From NCBI GenBank assembly GCA_947254645.1, contig CAMYDW010000002.1, forward strand, positions 62,001 through 126,000: a DNA stretch of 64,000 nt. The letters are read 5' to 3'. Shown here piece after piece: positions 16,209 to 25,755 of this stretch. The notes under the pieces are model-generated. The model was not told the origin of the DNA. It did no database searches and saw only the letters and a list, made by a program, of their open reading frames with translations. Both the position numbers and the translations under genes were made by a program. Position 1 is the first letter of the stretch; each line of letters begins with the position of its first letter. This stretch comes from an uncultured Peptococcaceae bacterium (GTDB lineage: Bacteria > Bacillota > Peptococcia > Peptococcales > Peptococcaceae).

Positions 16209-17003
16209 ATGTTAGATATTCGTGGTATTGAAAAAACCTTTAATCCAGGAAGTGTCAACGAAAAGCGTGCCCTCAATGGCTTGAGCCTCCACCTGGAGGA
16301 AGGAGACTTTGTGACAGTGATTGGCGGCAATGGTGCTGGTAAATCAACAATGTTGAATGCCATTGCAGGTGTTTTTTTAGTTGACAAAGGCGAAATATAC
16401 ATCAATAATAGTAATGTGACGAAATTGCCAGAACACAAGCGTGCGTCCTTTATTGGGCGTGTGTTTCAAGACCCTATGATGGGGACCTGTGCAAATATGC
16501 AAATCGAGGAAAACCTCGCCATGGCATCCCGCCGTGGGGAGCGTGTGGGGCTTCGTTGGAGTGCCAAGAGCAAGGAAAGAGCGTTCTTTAAAGAGCGTTT
16601 GTCTATGCTTGAGCTTGGGCTTGAGGACCGCCTGACAGCAAGAGTAGGACTTTTGAGTGGTGGACAGCGCCAAGCGTTGACCCTTCTCATGGCAACCTTA
16701 AAGCGTCCAGACCTCTTGCTTTTAGACGAGCATACCGCAGCGCTGGACCCTAAAACAGCGGCCAAGGTGCTCGATTTGACACGCAAAATTGTCGAAAAAG
16801 AACGTCTGACCACCTTGATGATCACCCACAATATGCGTGATGCGATTACCTATGGCAATCGTTTGGTGATGCTCAATGCAGGGCGTGTGGTAGTGGATAT
16901 CAGAAAAAGCGATTATCCAAACCTATCTGTTGGCGATTTATTGGAAATGTTTGAAAAGGCTAGTGGTAACGGCGTGTTAAGCGACGGGCTGCTCCTTTCT
17001 TAA
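16209..17003 (+). CDS. trpZ: ABC transporter ATP-binding protein, TrpZ-like
   Basis: The 264-residue protein has Walker A GGNGAGKST near residue 40, signature LSGGQRQALTLLMA near 150, and Walker B LLLLDEHTAALDP. It powers the importer. AGGAGGGC precedes the ATG at 16209. The D-loop sequence and the missing long C-terminal domain fit this small importer class. The acetate kinase gene starts 29 nt after its stop, so read-through is possible. Confidence 0.9.
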   Translation: MLDIRGIEKTFNPGSVNEKRALNGLSLHLEEGDFVTVIGGNGAGKSTMLNAIAGVFLVDKGEIYINNSNVTKLPEHKRASFIGRVFQDPMMGTCANMQIEENLAMASRRGERVGLRWSAKSKERAFFKERLSMLELGLEDRLTARVGLLSGGQRQALTLLMATLKRPDLLLLDEHTAALDPKTAAKVLDLTRKIVEKERLTTLMITHNMRDAITYGNRLVMLNAGRVVVDIRKSDYPNLSVGDLLEMFEKASGNGVLSDGLLLS

Positions 17004-17032
17004 TAAAAAAATTTATGAGGTGAACAAACAAA

Positions 17033-18238
17033 ATGATCGTATTAGTCATGAATAGTGGGAGCTCTTCTTTGAAGTTCCAGCTTATCAACATGGAAAACGG
17101 CGATGTAATGTCTAAAGGCTTGGTAGAACGTATCGGCATGGGCACCACTGCTGGTTTCGAAGTAAAAGCAAAGGGTCAAAAATTAGCAAAAGATGTACAA
17201 GCTGACGACCACAAACAAGCAGTAGCATTGGTGGTTGATGCATTGACCACTGGCGACCTCGCTGTTGTTGAAAACTTAAAGGAAATCGGTGCTATTGGGC
17301 ATCGTATCGTACAAGGTGGGGATGTATTCCCTAAAGCAGCTGTTGTAGACCAATGGGTAAAAGACCAAGTGGCTTATTTTGGCGCAATGGCTCCACTCCA
17401 CAACCCTGCAGCACTTGCTGGTATTGAAGCTTGTGAAGCAAACATGCCTGGCATTCCAATGGTTTGCGTATTCGATACTTCCTATCATCAAACCATGGAT
17501 CCAGCACACTTCATGTATGCTATTCCTTATGAAGATTATGAAGCACTCAAAGTACGTCGTTATGGTGCACACGGTACCAGCCATAAATATGTGGCTCGTG
17601 AAGCAGCAAAACAACTTGGCAAAAACGTAGAAGACCTCAAAATCATCACCTGCCACCTCGGCAACGGCGCTTCTGTTTCTGCTATCAAAGAAGGTAAAAT
17701 TATCGACACCTCCATGGGCTTTACCCCACTTGAAGGTCTTGTAATGGGTACCCGTACTGGGGACATTGACCCAGCTGCTGTTCTTTACATCATGAAGAAC
17801 AAAGGCTTCACCCCAGAAGAAATGGACACCTATGTCAACAAGAAGAGTGGTCTTCTTGGCGTAAGTGGCCTTTCTAACGACTTCCGTGACATCGAAGGTG
17901 CAATGGATGAAGGCAACGAACGTGCACAACTCGCTTATGATATGTTTGTTCTCCGTGTTAAAAAATACATCGGTGCATACGCTGCTGAATTAAATGGCTT
18001 CGATGCATTGGTATTCACTGCTGGTATCGGTGAAAACGATGACCGTGTACGTGCAAGCATCTGCGCTGACATGGACGGTCTTGGTGTAGCAATCGATGAA
18101 AGCAAAAACGCTGGCAAACGTGGCGAGCTTTGCAACATCTCTGCTGAAGGCGCTCAAGTAGCAACCTTCATTATCCCAACCAACGAAGAATATGCCATCG
18201 CTCAAGAAACCCTTGAAGCAATCGCAGAAGCAAAGTAA
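17033..18238 (+). CDS. ackA: Acetate kinase
   Basis: The 401-residue product is full length, with N-terminal MNSGSSSLKFQL, RIVQGGD, the HLGNGAS nucleotide-binding motif and FTAGIGEND near the C-terminus. It makes ATP and acetate from acetyl phosphate and ADP. GAGGTGAAC lies upstream of the ATG at 17033. Phosphotransacetylase is not adjacent. Codons favour C-ending forms (GAC, AAC, ATC, CGT), as in other highly expressed genes here such as gdhA. A strong terminator follows. Confidence 0.97.
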   Translation: MIVLVMNSGSSSLKFQLINMENGDVMSKGLVERIGMGTTAGFEVKAKGQKLAKDVQADDHKQAVALVVDALTTGDLAVVENLKEIGAIGHRIVQGGDVFPKAAVVDQWVKDQVAYFGAMAPLHNPAALAGIEACEANMPGIPMVCVFDTSYHQTMDPAHFMYAIPYEDYEALKVRRYGAHGTSHKYVAREAAKQLGKNVEDLKIITCHLGNGASVSAIKEGKIIDTSMGFTPLEGLVMGTRTGDIDPAAVLYIMKNKGFTPEEMDTYVNKKSGLLGVSGLSNDFRDIEGAMDEGNERAQLAYDMFVLRVKKYIGAYAAELNGFDALVFTAGIGENDDRVRASICADMDGLGVAIDESKNAGKRGELCNISAEGAQVATFIIPTNEEYAIAQETLEAIAEAK

Positions 18239-18254
18239 TTTATTTTAGATAATC

Positions 18255-18289
18255 AAAAAGCCTTGTCCCCGAGGGACAAGGCTTTTTTT
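18255..18289. terminator. Bidirectional terminator between ackA and the HAD gene
   Basis: AAAAAGCCTTGTCCC pairs with GGGACAAGGCTTTTT, flanked by A and T runs. The genes are convergent. Confidence 0.9.
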
Positions 18290-18295
18290 GTTGCT

Positions 18296-18961
18296 TTAAG
18301 CAAGTAAGGTGTCGAGCCATGGCATGGCATGACTGTAATCTTTAAAGTGGACATCGGCTATGGCACGAATGGCGTTGTTTTCTTCTTCGCTATGGAAGGG
18401 GTCGATGATGGCAGCGATAGGGTAGTTGGCATTTTTGGCTGTTTTGATTGGGCCGAGGGAATCTTCAAAAACCCAGGTGTTTTCTGCTGGAGTGCCGAGG
18501 CGTTCACGGCCCATTTCAAAGATGGTCGGCTCTTCCTTGCTCAACTGTAGGTTGTAGCCACAGTATAGGTCGGCAAAGTAACGGCGGATGCCAGTGCGTT
18601 CTAAGAGGGCATTGGCAAGCTGACAATCGTTGTTGGTCACGAGCACCATTGGAATATTGTGGGCATGGAGCTTCTCAATAAAATGGGTGGTGCCAGCTTT
18701 GAGTGGGGCTTCATGGGTGTACATGCGTGCAGCCATTTGGCGCCAATCGTGGCAGATTTGCGCCACAGAGAGGGGAAGCTGGAAACGCTCCTTGATAAAG
18801 CTGGCAGATTCGACCATGGTCTTAGAGAGAATCACATCACGGTAGTCAGAATCCACGTGCTCATGGCCCTGTAAACGCAGATAGTTGGGAACGAGCTTGG
18901 TCCAATGGCGAATGGTATCTGCGAGGGTACCATCCATATCAAAAATAGCGCCTTTTATCAT
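18296..18961 (-). CDS. HAD-superfamily phosphatase
   Basis: The 221-residue product has the HAD motifs FDMDGTLAD at the N-terminus, VTNND (motif II), and a C-terminal FEDSLGPIKTAKNA (motif IV). The cap is alpha-helical, as in beta-phosphoglucomutase/phosphoglycolate phosphatase relatives. Its gene overlaps the thiM stop by 4 nt (ATGA), so it is coupled to thiamine salvage. It might dephosphorylate a thiamine-pathway intermediate or remove damaged metabolites; the substrate is unknown. Confidence 0.88.
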   Translation of the reverse strand: MIKGAIFDMDGTLADTIRHWTKLVPNYLRLQGHEHVDSDYRDVILSKTMVESASFIKERFQLPLSVAQICHDWRQMAARMYTHEAPLKAGTTHFIEKLHAHNIPMVLVTNNDCQLANALLERTGIRRYFADLYCGYNLQLSKEEPTIFEMGRERLGTPAENTWVFEDSLGPIKTAKNANYPIAAIIDPFHSEEENNAIRAIADVHFKDYSHAMPWLDTLLA

Positions 18962-19800
18962 AATTTACCTCCTTCATGGCAACGAATGGTGATATCGGTA
19001 TCGAGCTGGTTGGGGGTGATGAGAGAGAGGGCATCCATCATCAAGGTGCGGAAGGTGCCGGTGCCTGTTGGGGTGCCAGTGTGGGCGAGGGCTTCATCCC
19101 CTGCCACGCACATCATGGCAATGGCTGCCGCAGAGGCTTCTAGTGGGTTGTCTGGGGAAGCCGCCACAAAGGCCGCCAAAATACCTGTGAGGGTACAGCC
19201 TGTGCCAGTGACACGGGTCATGATTTCATTGCCCCCATGGACAGTGAGCACTGTGGTGCCATCGGTGATGATGTCCACCTCGCCGCTGATGGCGATAATG
19301 GTGTGGTGGGTGATGGCAAGCTCTTTGGCCATGGCGATGGCTTGCTCAAAACCTTCCTTGGTGGCAAGGTCGCTTGTGGAAGCATCGACACCACCTGCAT
19401 CGGTGGCAAGGCCTGCCAAGGCACGCAGCTCGCTGATGTTGCCACGAATGGCAGTGAGCTGACAGCTAGTGAGCAGGTCGGCAAGGACCTCTTGACGCAA
19501 GGGCGAAGCCCCTAGCCCCACAGGGTCGAGAATGACTGGCTTCTTTAAACGATTGGCACAGTGGGCGCCACGGCGCATGGCAGTGCGTTGCTCCTCATTC
19601 ATCGCACCGAGGTTGATGAGCAGGGCATCGGCGCCACTCACAAAGGCCTCGATTTCATCAGGCACACTCGCCATCACAGGGCGTGCATCAATGGCCAGCA
19701 AGCCATTGGCCACGTCATTGACAGAAACAATATTCGTAATACAGTCCACCAACGGATGTTGGTCTTTCACTGCTTGTAAGTACGTTGAAAACACAATCAA
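18958..19800 (-). CDS. thiM: Hydroxyethylthiazole kinase
   Basis: The 280-residue product fits ThiM, with CITNIVSVNDVAN, ILDPVGLGAS, GNISEL and the ATP-site motif VTGTGCTLTG. It phosphorylates the thiazole alcohol during thiamine salvage. GAAAGGAAG precedes the ATG at 19800. thiE and thiD are not next to it, and no TPP riboswitch was recognised upstream. A YheO-type regulator is divergent, 148 bp away. Confidence 0.93.
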   Translation of the reverse strand: MIVFSTYLQAVKDQHPLVDCITNIVSVNDVANGLLAIDARPVMASVPDEIEAFVSGADALLINLGAMNEEQRTAMRRGAHCANRLKKPVILDPVGLGASPLRQEVLADLLTSCQLTAIRGNISELRALAGLATDAGGVDASTSDLATKEGFEQAIAMAKELAITHHTIIAISGEVDIITDGTTVLTVHGGNEIMTRVTGTGCTLTGILAAFVAASPDNPLEASAAAIAMMCVAGDEALAHTGTPTGTGTFRTLMMDALSLITPNQLDTDITIRCHEGGKL

Positions 19801-19948
19801 ACTTCCTTTCTAAAAGAACGGTCTTTTCTATTGTAAAGGCTTTGCCTGAAATTGACTAGACCTTTTTCCCTGGGGAATACTTGCAAGGGAAGAAAGGGTA
19901 GCGTACAATATAAGATATAGATAATATTGGAAGCGGAGGTTGGTTGCA

Positions 19949-20587
19949 GTGACCCGTGATGAAGAACAACATTATTTAGAAACATTATCCTTAATTGCCC
20001 AAGCCATTGCACAAATGTTTGGGGACCATTGTGAGGTCTGCGTGTCTGACCTCGACCATCCAGATGAAGCGGTGCTCTATATTTACAATGGGCACGTCAC
20101 AGGGCGCAATGTGGGGGCGCCGTTGATTGCAGAGGCAGAGCATCGTGTGAATGATACCAATGAGAACGTTTTTGTGAATTATCGCAAAACCATTCGTGCC
20201 AATGGCCCAACCATCAAGTCCTCTACCATTGTGCGCAAAATCGGTGGACGCACCATCTCTTTTTGCATCAACTATGATTGCACCGCCTTGGAAAAGGTGC
20301 AGGACACCCTCAATCAATTCATGTCGATGACCTCACGCCAAGAGCAAATGGATATTTTGGGCATCAACGAGCCGACCACCCTACAATCCATCATCGACAA
20401 GAGTGTGCAAGGTCGCAATAAGCCTGTCAGCGCCTTCAAAAAAGCCGACCGTCTGGCTATCGTCCAAGACCTTGACGAAAAAGGTATCCTACAAATTCAA
20501 AACAGCGTGCGCCTCATCGCCGAAGCCTTGGAGGTATCTCGCTTTAGCATCTACAATTATATCAAAGAAGTACGTGGCGAAGAATAG
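19949..20587 (+). CDS. YheO/DauR-type transcriptional regulator
   Basis: The product has an N-terminal YheO-like PAS domain (about residues 5-125, with NGHVTGRNVGAPL) and a C-terminal HTH_22 domain (about 150-210, ILQIQNSVRLIAEALEVSRF). Related proteins sense small metabolites, such as DauR in D-arginine use. A TTG at 19940 is in frame, but GGAGG at 19935-19939 is too close to it. The GTG at 19949, 9 nt from GGAGG, is the likelier start and gives 212 residues. It is divergent from thiM and could regulate it. Confidence 0.85.
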   Translation: MTRDEEQHYLETLSLIAQAIAQMFGDHCEVCVSDLDHPDEAVLYIYNGHVTGRNVGAPLIAEAEHRVNDTNENVFVNYRKTIRANGPTIKSSTIVRKIGGRTISFCINYDCTALEKVQDTLNQFMSMTSRQEQMDILGINEPTTLQSIIDKSVQGRNKPVSAFKKADRLAIVQDLDEKGILQIQNSVRLIAEALEVSRFSIYNYIKEVRGEE

Positions 20588-20588
20588 C

Positions 20589-20786
20589 GTGAAGCACCCA
20601 GTCAAATGGGTGCTTATTCGTGCGAAAACTGGCAAAATAGACCCTGATGGCAACTATATCTATCAATGCAAGTGGCAGGACAAAGACCATGTGATGCTTC
20701 AAGGCCACACCATTGACGTGCGAACAGGCTATTTTGATTATCGAGAGACGTATTTAAAGGACATAAAAAAACCGCTCCCCATCTAA
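20589..20786 (+). CDS. Possible small protein, 65 residues
   Basis: An open frame from a GTG at 20589, one base after the regulator stop, encodes a basic, aromatic-rich peptide (KIDPDGNYIYQCKWQDKD...). The composition looks coding. Against this, the ribosome site is poor, the first codons form a hairpin (AAGCACCCA/TGGGTGCTT), and the last codons lie inside the terminator stem. No family is recognised. Confidence 0.4.
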   Translation: MKHPVKWVLIRAKTGKIDPDGNYIYQCKWQDKDHVMLQGHTIDVRTGYFDYRETYLKDIKKPLPI

Positions 20787-20800
20787 GGGAGCGGTTTTTT
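20764..20800. terminator. Bidirectional terminator downstream of ilvE
   Basis: AAAAAACCGCTCCC pairs with GGGAGCGGTTTTTT. It serves the minus-strand ilvE and any plus-strand transcript. Confidence 0.9.
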
Positions 20801-20804
20801 ATGC

Positions 20805-21869
20805 TTAGTTTAATTCTACAACCCAGCCACGGGTGTCTGGAAGGCGACCAGTTTGGATGCCAGTGAGCTCGTTGTAGAGGCGATGGCTAATGGAAGCATC
20901 GTCATAGCTTGAAGTGGCAACGATGTCTTGGCCATCATAGTTGAGCTTTTGTACTGGAGAGATGACAGCAGCAGTGCCTGTGCCGAAGATTTCTTCGAGG
21001 GTGCCGTTGTCCCCTGCATCCATGATTTCTTGGAGGGCAAGACGTTTTTCTTCTACAGGAACGCCCCATTCTCTCAATACTTCGAGCATAGAAGCACGGG
21101 TGACCCCAGGAAGAATAGAGCCATTGAGGGCTGGGGTGACAACAGTGCCGTTGACCTTGAACATGATGTTCATAGCGCCCACTTCTTCGATGTAGGCACG
21201 GTCAACACCATCAAGCCACAACACTTGGGAATAGCCCTTGCGTTCTGCTTCGGTGGCAGCGAGGATGCTTGCGGCATAGTTGCCCATGGTTTTTGCTTCG
21301 CCAATCCCACCACGTACCGCACGCACATAGTCTTTTTCAACCATGATGTCGATTGGCTCTAGGCCGTTTTTGTAGTAAGGGCCAGATGGGCTCAAAATGA
21401 TGATGAATTGATAATTCTTCGCAGAATGCACCCCGAGGGTTGCTTCAGTAGCAATCATGTATGGACGAATGTAGAGAGAGGTGTCTTTTTCAGTAGGAAT
21501 CCACTCTTGTTCCACAAGGACAAGCTCTTTGACTGCTTGAACAAAATCTTCTTCAGGAATGGTTGGCATATCCAAGCGGCGTGCAGACTTGTTAAAGCGT
21601 GCAGCGTTTTTATCTGGACGGAAGAGACGAATTTTGCCATCTTCTGCTTTGTATGCCTTGAGTCCTTCAAAAATCCCTTGTCCATAATGGAAGGCAACAG
21701 TAGATGGGGCATAAGGCAAGGTATCATGTGGAATGATACGTGCATCGTGCCAGCCTTGTCCTTCGGTATATTCCATAATGAAAAGGTGATCGGTAAAAAT
21801 TTTGCCGAAAGAGGTGACCTTTTCAGGGATTTGTTTTGGATTTTGTGTTTTTTGTACGGTGATTTCCAT
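20805..21869 (-). CDS. ilvE: Branched-chain amino acid aminotransferase
   Basis: The 354-residue product is a class IV PLP aminotransferase with FHYGQGIFEGLKAY, the DGVDRAYIEEVGAMN block and the C-terminal GTGTAAVISPV motif. It moves the amino group between Leu, Ile or Val and 2-oxoglutarate. It is near brnQ on the same strand (45 nt), so uptake and transamination of branched-chain amino acids are linked, and glutamate made here could feed the glutamate dehydrogenase at 38970. Confidence 0.96.
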   Translation of the reverse strand: MEITVQKTQNPKQIPEKVTSFGKIFTDHLFIMEYTEGQGWHDARIIPHDTLPYAPSTVAFHYGQGIFEGLKAYKAEDGKIRLFRPDKNAARFNKSARRLDMPTIPEEDFVQAVKELVLVEQEWIPTEKDTSLYIRPYMIATEATLGVHSAKNYQFIIILSPSGPYYKNGLEPIDIMVEKDYVRAVRGGIGEAKTMGNYAASILAATEAERKGYSQVLWLDGVDRAYIEEVGAMNIMFKVNGTVVTPALNGSILPGVTRASMLEVLREWGVPVEEKRLALQEIMDAGDNGTLEEIFGTGTAAVISPVQKLNYDGQDIVATSSYDDASISHRLYNELTGIQTGRLPDTRGWVVELN

Positions 21870-21914
21870 ACGAATTGCTCCTTTACTTCAAAATTTGAAA
21901 ATGTATAAATAAGA

Positions 21915-23255
21915 TTATGCTTGTTCGTCAAAAACTTCCATGGTTACGCCAGTATCTACCTTGCGGCGTGGGAGGAAGGAGAACAACACTGCCAATACGA
22001 TGGCAGGAATGAGCCAACCAAGACCAAAGCCAGCAAGTGGGAGGGTTTTCCCAAAAGCAACGAGGCTATCAATCCAAGCTGCTTGAATGCCAAGGGCACC
22101 AACAGTGGAGAGGGCATCAATGATACTAACAAGGAAAGCACCAGCAACAGCGCCGATGTAAGCATTTTTGTTTGGAATGAAACGGTCAAAGATGTTGCAG
22201 ATGATGAGTGCCATGAGCACAGGATAGAGCAAGAACAGGAATGGGACTGCCAAGTTGATGATGCCTGTTACGCCGAGGGAGGAGATAATCCAAGAAGCCA
22301 CAACGGTGATGATAACAACCAACTTGTAGGATAATTTGCCATGGCTCAATTCGCTGAAGTATTCCCCACAGGTTACTGCCAAGCCGACAGCAGTGGTCAA
22401 GCAAGCGAGGGAAATAGCGAGAGACAAGCAGTAAGCACCAATGCTGCCCAATAATCTGCCAGTCATGCCGATAAGCAATTCTGGACGAGAGACGTCAGCA
22501 GGGAAGGCAGAAGTAGAACCAGCGCCACCAAAGGTCAAGCCGATGTAAACAATCGCCAAGCCAATAGAAGCAATCAGCCCAGCCTTGATGGTCATGGAAA
22601 GCTGTTCCTCGCGGATGTTGTAGCCACGGGCAACAATACTAGAAAGAGCGACCCCAGCAAACATGGTTGCTGCCAAAGCGTCCATGGTTTGGTAGCCTTC
22701 AGTGAACCCGCCAGCAAAGTTGTAGGTAGGGTCAAGTGGCGCACCAGGGGTGCCAACAGGATGTACAAAGCTTGCGATGACAATGGCCAACAAGGTGACA
22801 ATCAAGAATGGTGTCAAGAATTTGCCGAGGGTATCGACAACCTTGGAATTGTTGATAGAAATGAGGAGCACCACAAGGAAGAACACAGTGGTGGTCACAG
22901 TGAGAGGAACATTTGGTGCAATAGAAGCCACACCAACCTCATGAGTGGTTGCAGCAGTACGTGGAATAGCGAACATTGGCCCAATAGATAATACAACGAT
23001 AATACCGAGCAAACGGCCAAATGGACGTCCAACGTGACGTGCGAGGGTCATAATGGTCCCACCAGAACGAATGGTGGCATACACCCCTAAGAATGGTAGC
23101 CCAACCCCTGTGAGAATGAAGCCAGCCAAAACAGGTACCCAGTTTTCGCCAGAATGTAAGCCAAGATATGGAGGGAAAATGAGGTTGCCTGCCCCTAAAA
23201 ACATTGAGAACAATGCAAAACCAACAACGATTAAATCTTTTGTTTTACGATCCAT
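21915..23255 (-). CDS. brnQ: Branched-chain amino acid carrier
   Basis: The 446-residue product has about twelve membrane helices and the LIVCS family start (FALFSMFLGAGNLIFPPYLG). It imports Leu, Ile and Val with a cation. AGGAAG lies upstream of the ATG at 23255, and ilvE follows. The leader contains a hairpin on the minus strand (about 23331-23301, AAGGACGCC with GGCCTTCCTT) without a T-run; no T-box core was found. Confidence 0.95.
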   Translation of the reverse strand: MDRKTKDLIVVGFALFSMFLGAGNLIFPPYLGLHSGENWVPVLAGFILTGVGLPFLGVYATIRSGGTIMTLARHVGRPFGRLLGIIVVLSIGPMFAIPRTAATTHEVGVASIAPNVPLTVTTTVFFLVVLLISINNSKVVDTLGKFLTPFLIVTLLAIVIASFVHPVGTPGAPLDPTYNFAGGFTEGYQTMDALAATMFAGVALSSIVARGYNIREEQLSMTIKAGLIASIGLAIVYIGLTFGGAGSTSAFPADVSRPELLIGMTGRLLGSIGAYCLSLAISLACLTTAVGLAVTCGEYFSELSHGKLSYKLVVIITVVASWIISSLGVTGIINLAVPFLFLLYPVLMALIICNIFDRFIPNKNAYIGAVAGAFLVSIIDALSTVGALGIQAAWIDSLVAFGKTLPLAGFGLGWLIPAIVLAVLFSFLPRRKVDTGVTMEVFDEQA

Positions 23256-23709
23256 GTAAACACTTCCTTTTAAAAAATAGTTTTGACGCTCATTCTATAA
23301 GAAGGAAGGCCCCCTTTTTTGGCGTCCTTCACAGGTGAACGAACAGTACAGCAAGTATAACGTATGGTCTACATAAATGCAATGAGTGAATGCTTATGCA
23401 ATTAAAACTGTTATATAATGAAATGAAACAGAAGTGCGTAACTATGCAAAAAATTGAAAGAATCCCCTCAAAACGCATAGAAGCCATTCATGAGAAAAGG
23501 CGATAATAGCCGTATTAATAGGGTATCGAGCAAATAATAAGTGTATTATAACAGAACAAAAGGCAGTGCTATAACAGAAGAAATGAGCGTATAAATATTC
23601 ATAGATAAATCTTTCTTATGTTTTTGAATTTAAGCAGATTTTTCTTGCCCTTGAATCGATTTAAAGACTTCGCTATACTAGGACTATTGATGAAAAGTGA
23701 GGAATAATC
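23256..23709. other. Divergent promoter interval between brnQ and the NdpA-like gene
   Basis: No gene is seen in 454 bp. It contains the brnQ leader hairpin and a 10-bp direct repeat TATAACAGAA at 23547-23556 and 23570-23579. Otherwise it is AT-rich without recognised elements. Confidence 0.6.
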
Positions 23710-24714
23710 ATGATTGATATTAAAGAAGCGGCTCTGCATTTTTTTGATGCCAACAGCATCAGCGAGGTCTATTCCACCACCCCCCTAAATCTCAACAAGA
23801 GTATGCTCTACAGCTACCTCGAGCATCATTTGGCAAGAGGCCTCAAGGACCCGTCCGCCTGCCAAGCGCAGTTTGATGGCATGAGCCCTGTGCCCGACAA
23901 GGTGAGCGCCCTGCTCAATGGTGAGCAGACCTTTTTGGATTTTTCAAAATGGATGGCAGAGCTGATTTTTAGTGAAATCAAAAATACCGACAGCGAAAAC
24001 AGCTACGACTTCATTGCCTGCCGTTTTTCAGATGGCCTCAATAAGTATGTGGCTTTTCTAGTGATTGCAGGCAAGGATGGCTTTATCCACCATGTTGACC
24101 ACGATGACCAAGGAAATCCATCGACCACCATCACCGTTCAGCATGCCCTCATGCCACAGCCGACCCAGCGCGTCAAGGGCTATGCCTTTATCAATGAAAG
24201 GGACCTCGGTATTCGCATGGTAGACGTGAAGCTCAAGGGGATAGATGGTAACACCCAGCTCTTTGAAGAGGTGGTGCTCGGATGCTATCCAGAATTGTCC
24301 AGTCGCCAAGCCTACAAGGAAATTCGCCAAGTGACTCTCGCAGTGGCAGACACCTACAGCCAAGACCCTGTGGAAGCCATGGCACGTGCCAAGGAATACG
24401 TTGCCAAAAATGCCGAGCAAAGCGACACCATCTCCACTCGCGCCCTAGCAGAGAAAGCCTTCCCAAACAATGCCCAGATGCAATCAAGCTTTATGGGGGA
24501 AGTCACCCTGCGCAACATGAGCGAAACCCTCGGCTTGGAGCGTGACTTTGCCATCAAGCAAACCAGCATGCACAAGCTAGAAACCGATGCAGGTGTCGTC
24601 CTCAATATCCCTGCTACCATCTACAACGACAAGGACTACGTTGATATCCATGTCGAAGGAGATGGCACCACCACCATCACCCTAAAAAACATCGGCCAAT
24701 TGACCAGTAAATAA
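23710..24714 (+). CDS. Nucleoid-associated protein, NdpA/YejK family
   Basis: The 334-residue product fits the 37-kDa nucleoid-associated protein family, with a basic-acidic alternating N-terminal half and the motif region around YDFIACRFSDGLNKYVAFLVI. Family members bind the nucleoid; the exact job is unknown, and many in Firmicutes are unstudied. GAGGAA lies upstream of the ATG at 23710. It is a single-gene unit ended by the terminator at 24714-24748. Confidence 0.82.
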   Translation: MIDIKEAALHFFDANSISEVYSTTPLNLNKSMLYSYLEHHLARGLKDPSACQAQFDGMSPVPDKVSALLNGEQTFLDFSKWMAELIFSEIKNTDSENSYDFIACRFSDGLNKYVAFLVIAGKDGFIHHVDHDDQGNPSTTITVQHALMPQPTQRVKGYAFINERDLGIRMVDVKLKGIDGNTQLFEEVVLGCYPELSSRQAYKEIRQVTLAVADTYSQDPVEAMARAKEYVAKNAEQSDTISTRALAEKAFPNNAQMQSSFMGEVTLRNMSETLGLERDFAIKQTSMHKLETDAGVVLNIPATIYNDKDYVDIHVEGDGTTTITLKNIGQLTSK

Positions 24715-24748
24715 AAAAAGAATGAGCAGCCATGCTCATTCTTTTTTT
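24714..24748. terminator. Bidirectional terminator
   Basis: AGAATGAGCA pairs with TGCTCATTCT with A and T runs outside; convergent genes on both sides. Confidence 0.88.
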
Positions 24749-24790
24749 GTGCTGATTGGTGGGGTATTGCTATAGGAGGAGGGCATTTTT

Positions 24791-25663
24791 CTATGCGTGT
24801 CGGCTTTTGAGGAAGATGATGAGGGAAGCAGTGATGATGGTGATGTAGCCGAGGAAGCTCCAGAGGTCGGGAATTTCGCCAAAGACCACAAAGCCCATGA
24901 GGGTGGAGAAGATAATTTGTGTATAATCATAGATAGAGATTTCTTTTGCTGGGGCATATTTGTAGGCGGCGGTGATGGTGAATTGTCCGCCTGTGGCAGC
25001 GAGGCCTGCACCGAGGAGCATGAGAAGCTGGATGGGCGAAATAGGGTCGTGATACCAAAAAATCATCAGGGGCACCATGGCAAGACAGCTAAAACTTGAA
25101 AAGCAAAAGACAATCACTGCCCCGTTGACCCCACGAGCGCCGAGGAGCCGCACCATGGTGTAGGCAAGCCCAGCGCAAACGCCACCGAGAACAGCAATCC
25201 ACATGGCAGTGGGGTTGCCACTATTAAAACCTGGCTTGACGACAAAGATGGCGCCGAGCATGGCGAGCATGAGGCAGGCAACCTGATGCTTCTTGGGAAT
25301 TTCCTTGAGCAAGAGCACCGAAAAAATAATTGTGGCAAAGGGCGAGAGCTTGTTGAGAATGCTGGCATCGGCTACCATGATGTGGCTGACGGCATAAAAG
25401 TTTCCCAAGATGCCGATGGTGCCAGCAGTGACACGCACGAGCATCGGCAGATAATTGCCTTTGCCGATGCGCAGTGGGGTTTTGGTGCGAAGGAGGATAA
25501 AGGTTGCCACAAGCATGGCAATAAAGTTGCGAAAAAAGCTTTTTTCCACTGCGGGCAAGTCCCCAGAAAGCTTGACAAAAATACCCATTAAGGCGAAGCA
25601 AAAGGCAGAGGCGATGATGAGGAGAATGCCTTTATTTTTTTGAGATAAATTGCTGGTGTTCAT
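24791..25663 (-). CDS. DMT-superfamily transporter (two EamA domains)
   Basis: The 290-residue product has about ten membrane helices in two EamA repeats (AFCFALMGIFVKLSG at the start; GGVCAGLAYTMVRLLG in the second half). Such proteins export metabolites or amino acids. The ATG at 25663 with AGAAGAG upstream begins before the first helix; the frame is open to 25726 but without a site. Substrate is unknown. A thioredoxin gene is divergent. Confidence 0.88.
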   Translation of the reverse strand: MNTSNLSQKNKGILLIIASAFCFALMGIFVKLSGDLPAVEKSFFRNFIAMLVATFILLRTKTPLRIGKGNYLPMLVRVTAGTIGILGNFYAVSHIMVADASILNKLSPFATIIFSVLLLKEIPKKHQVACLMLAMLGAIFVVKPGFNSGNPTAMWIAVLGGVCAGLAYTMVRLLGARGVNGAVIVFCFSSFSCLAMVPLMIFWYHDPISPIQLLMLLGAGLAATGGQFTITAAYKYAPAKEISIYDYTQIIFSTLMGFVVFGEIPDLWSFLGYITIITASLIIFLKSRHA

Positions 25664-25755
25664 GATTTCTCTTCTTTCTTTATGAAAATCACTGCCCAAG
25701 GGGCAACGTCTTTTAGTATAGCACATGCTACCAGGAAGGTAAAAAGGAGACGCTT

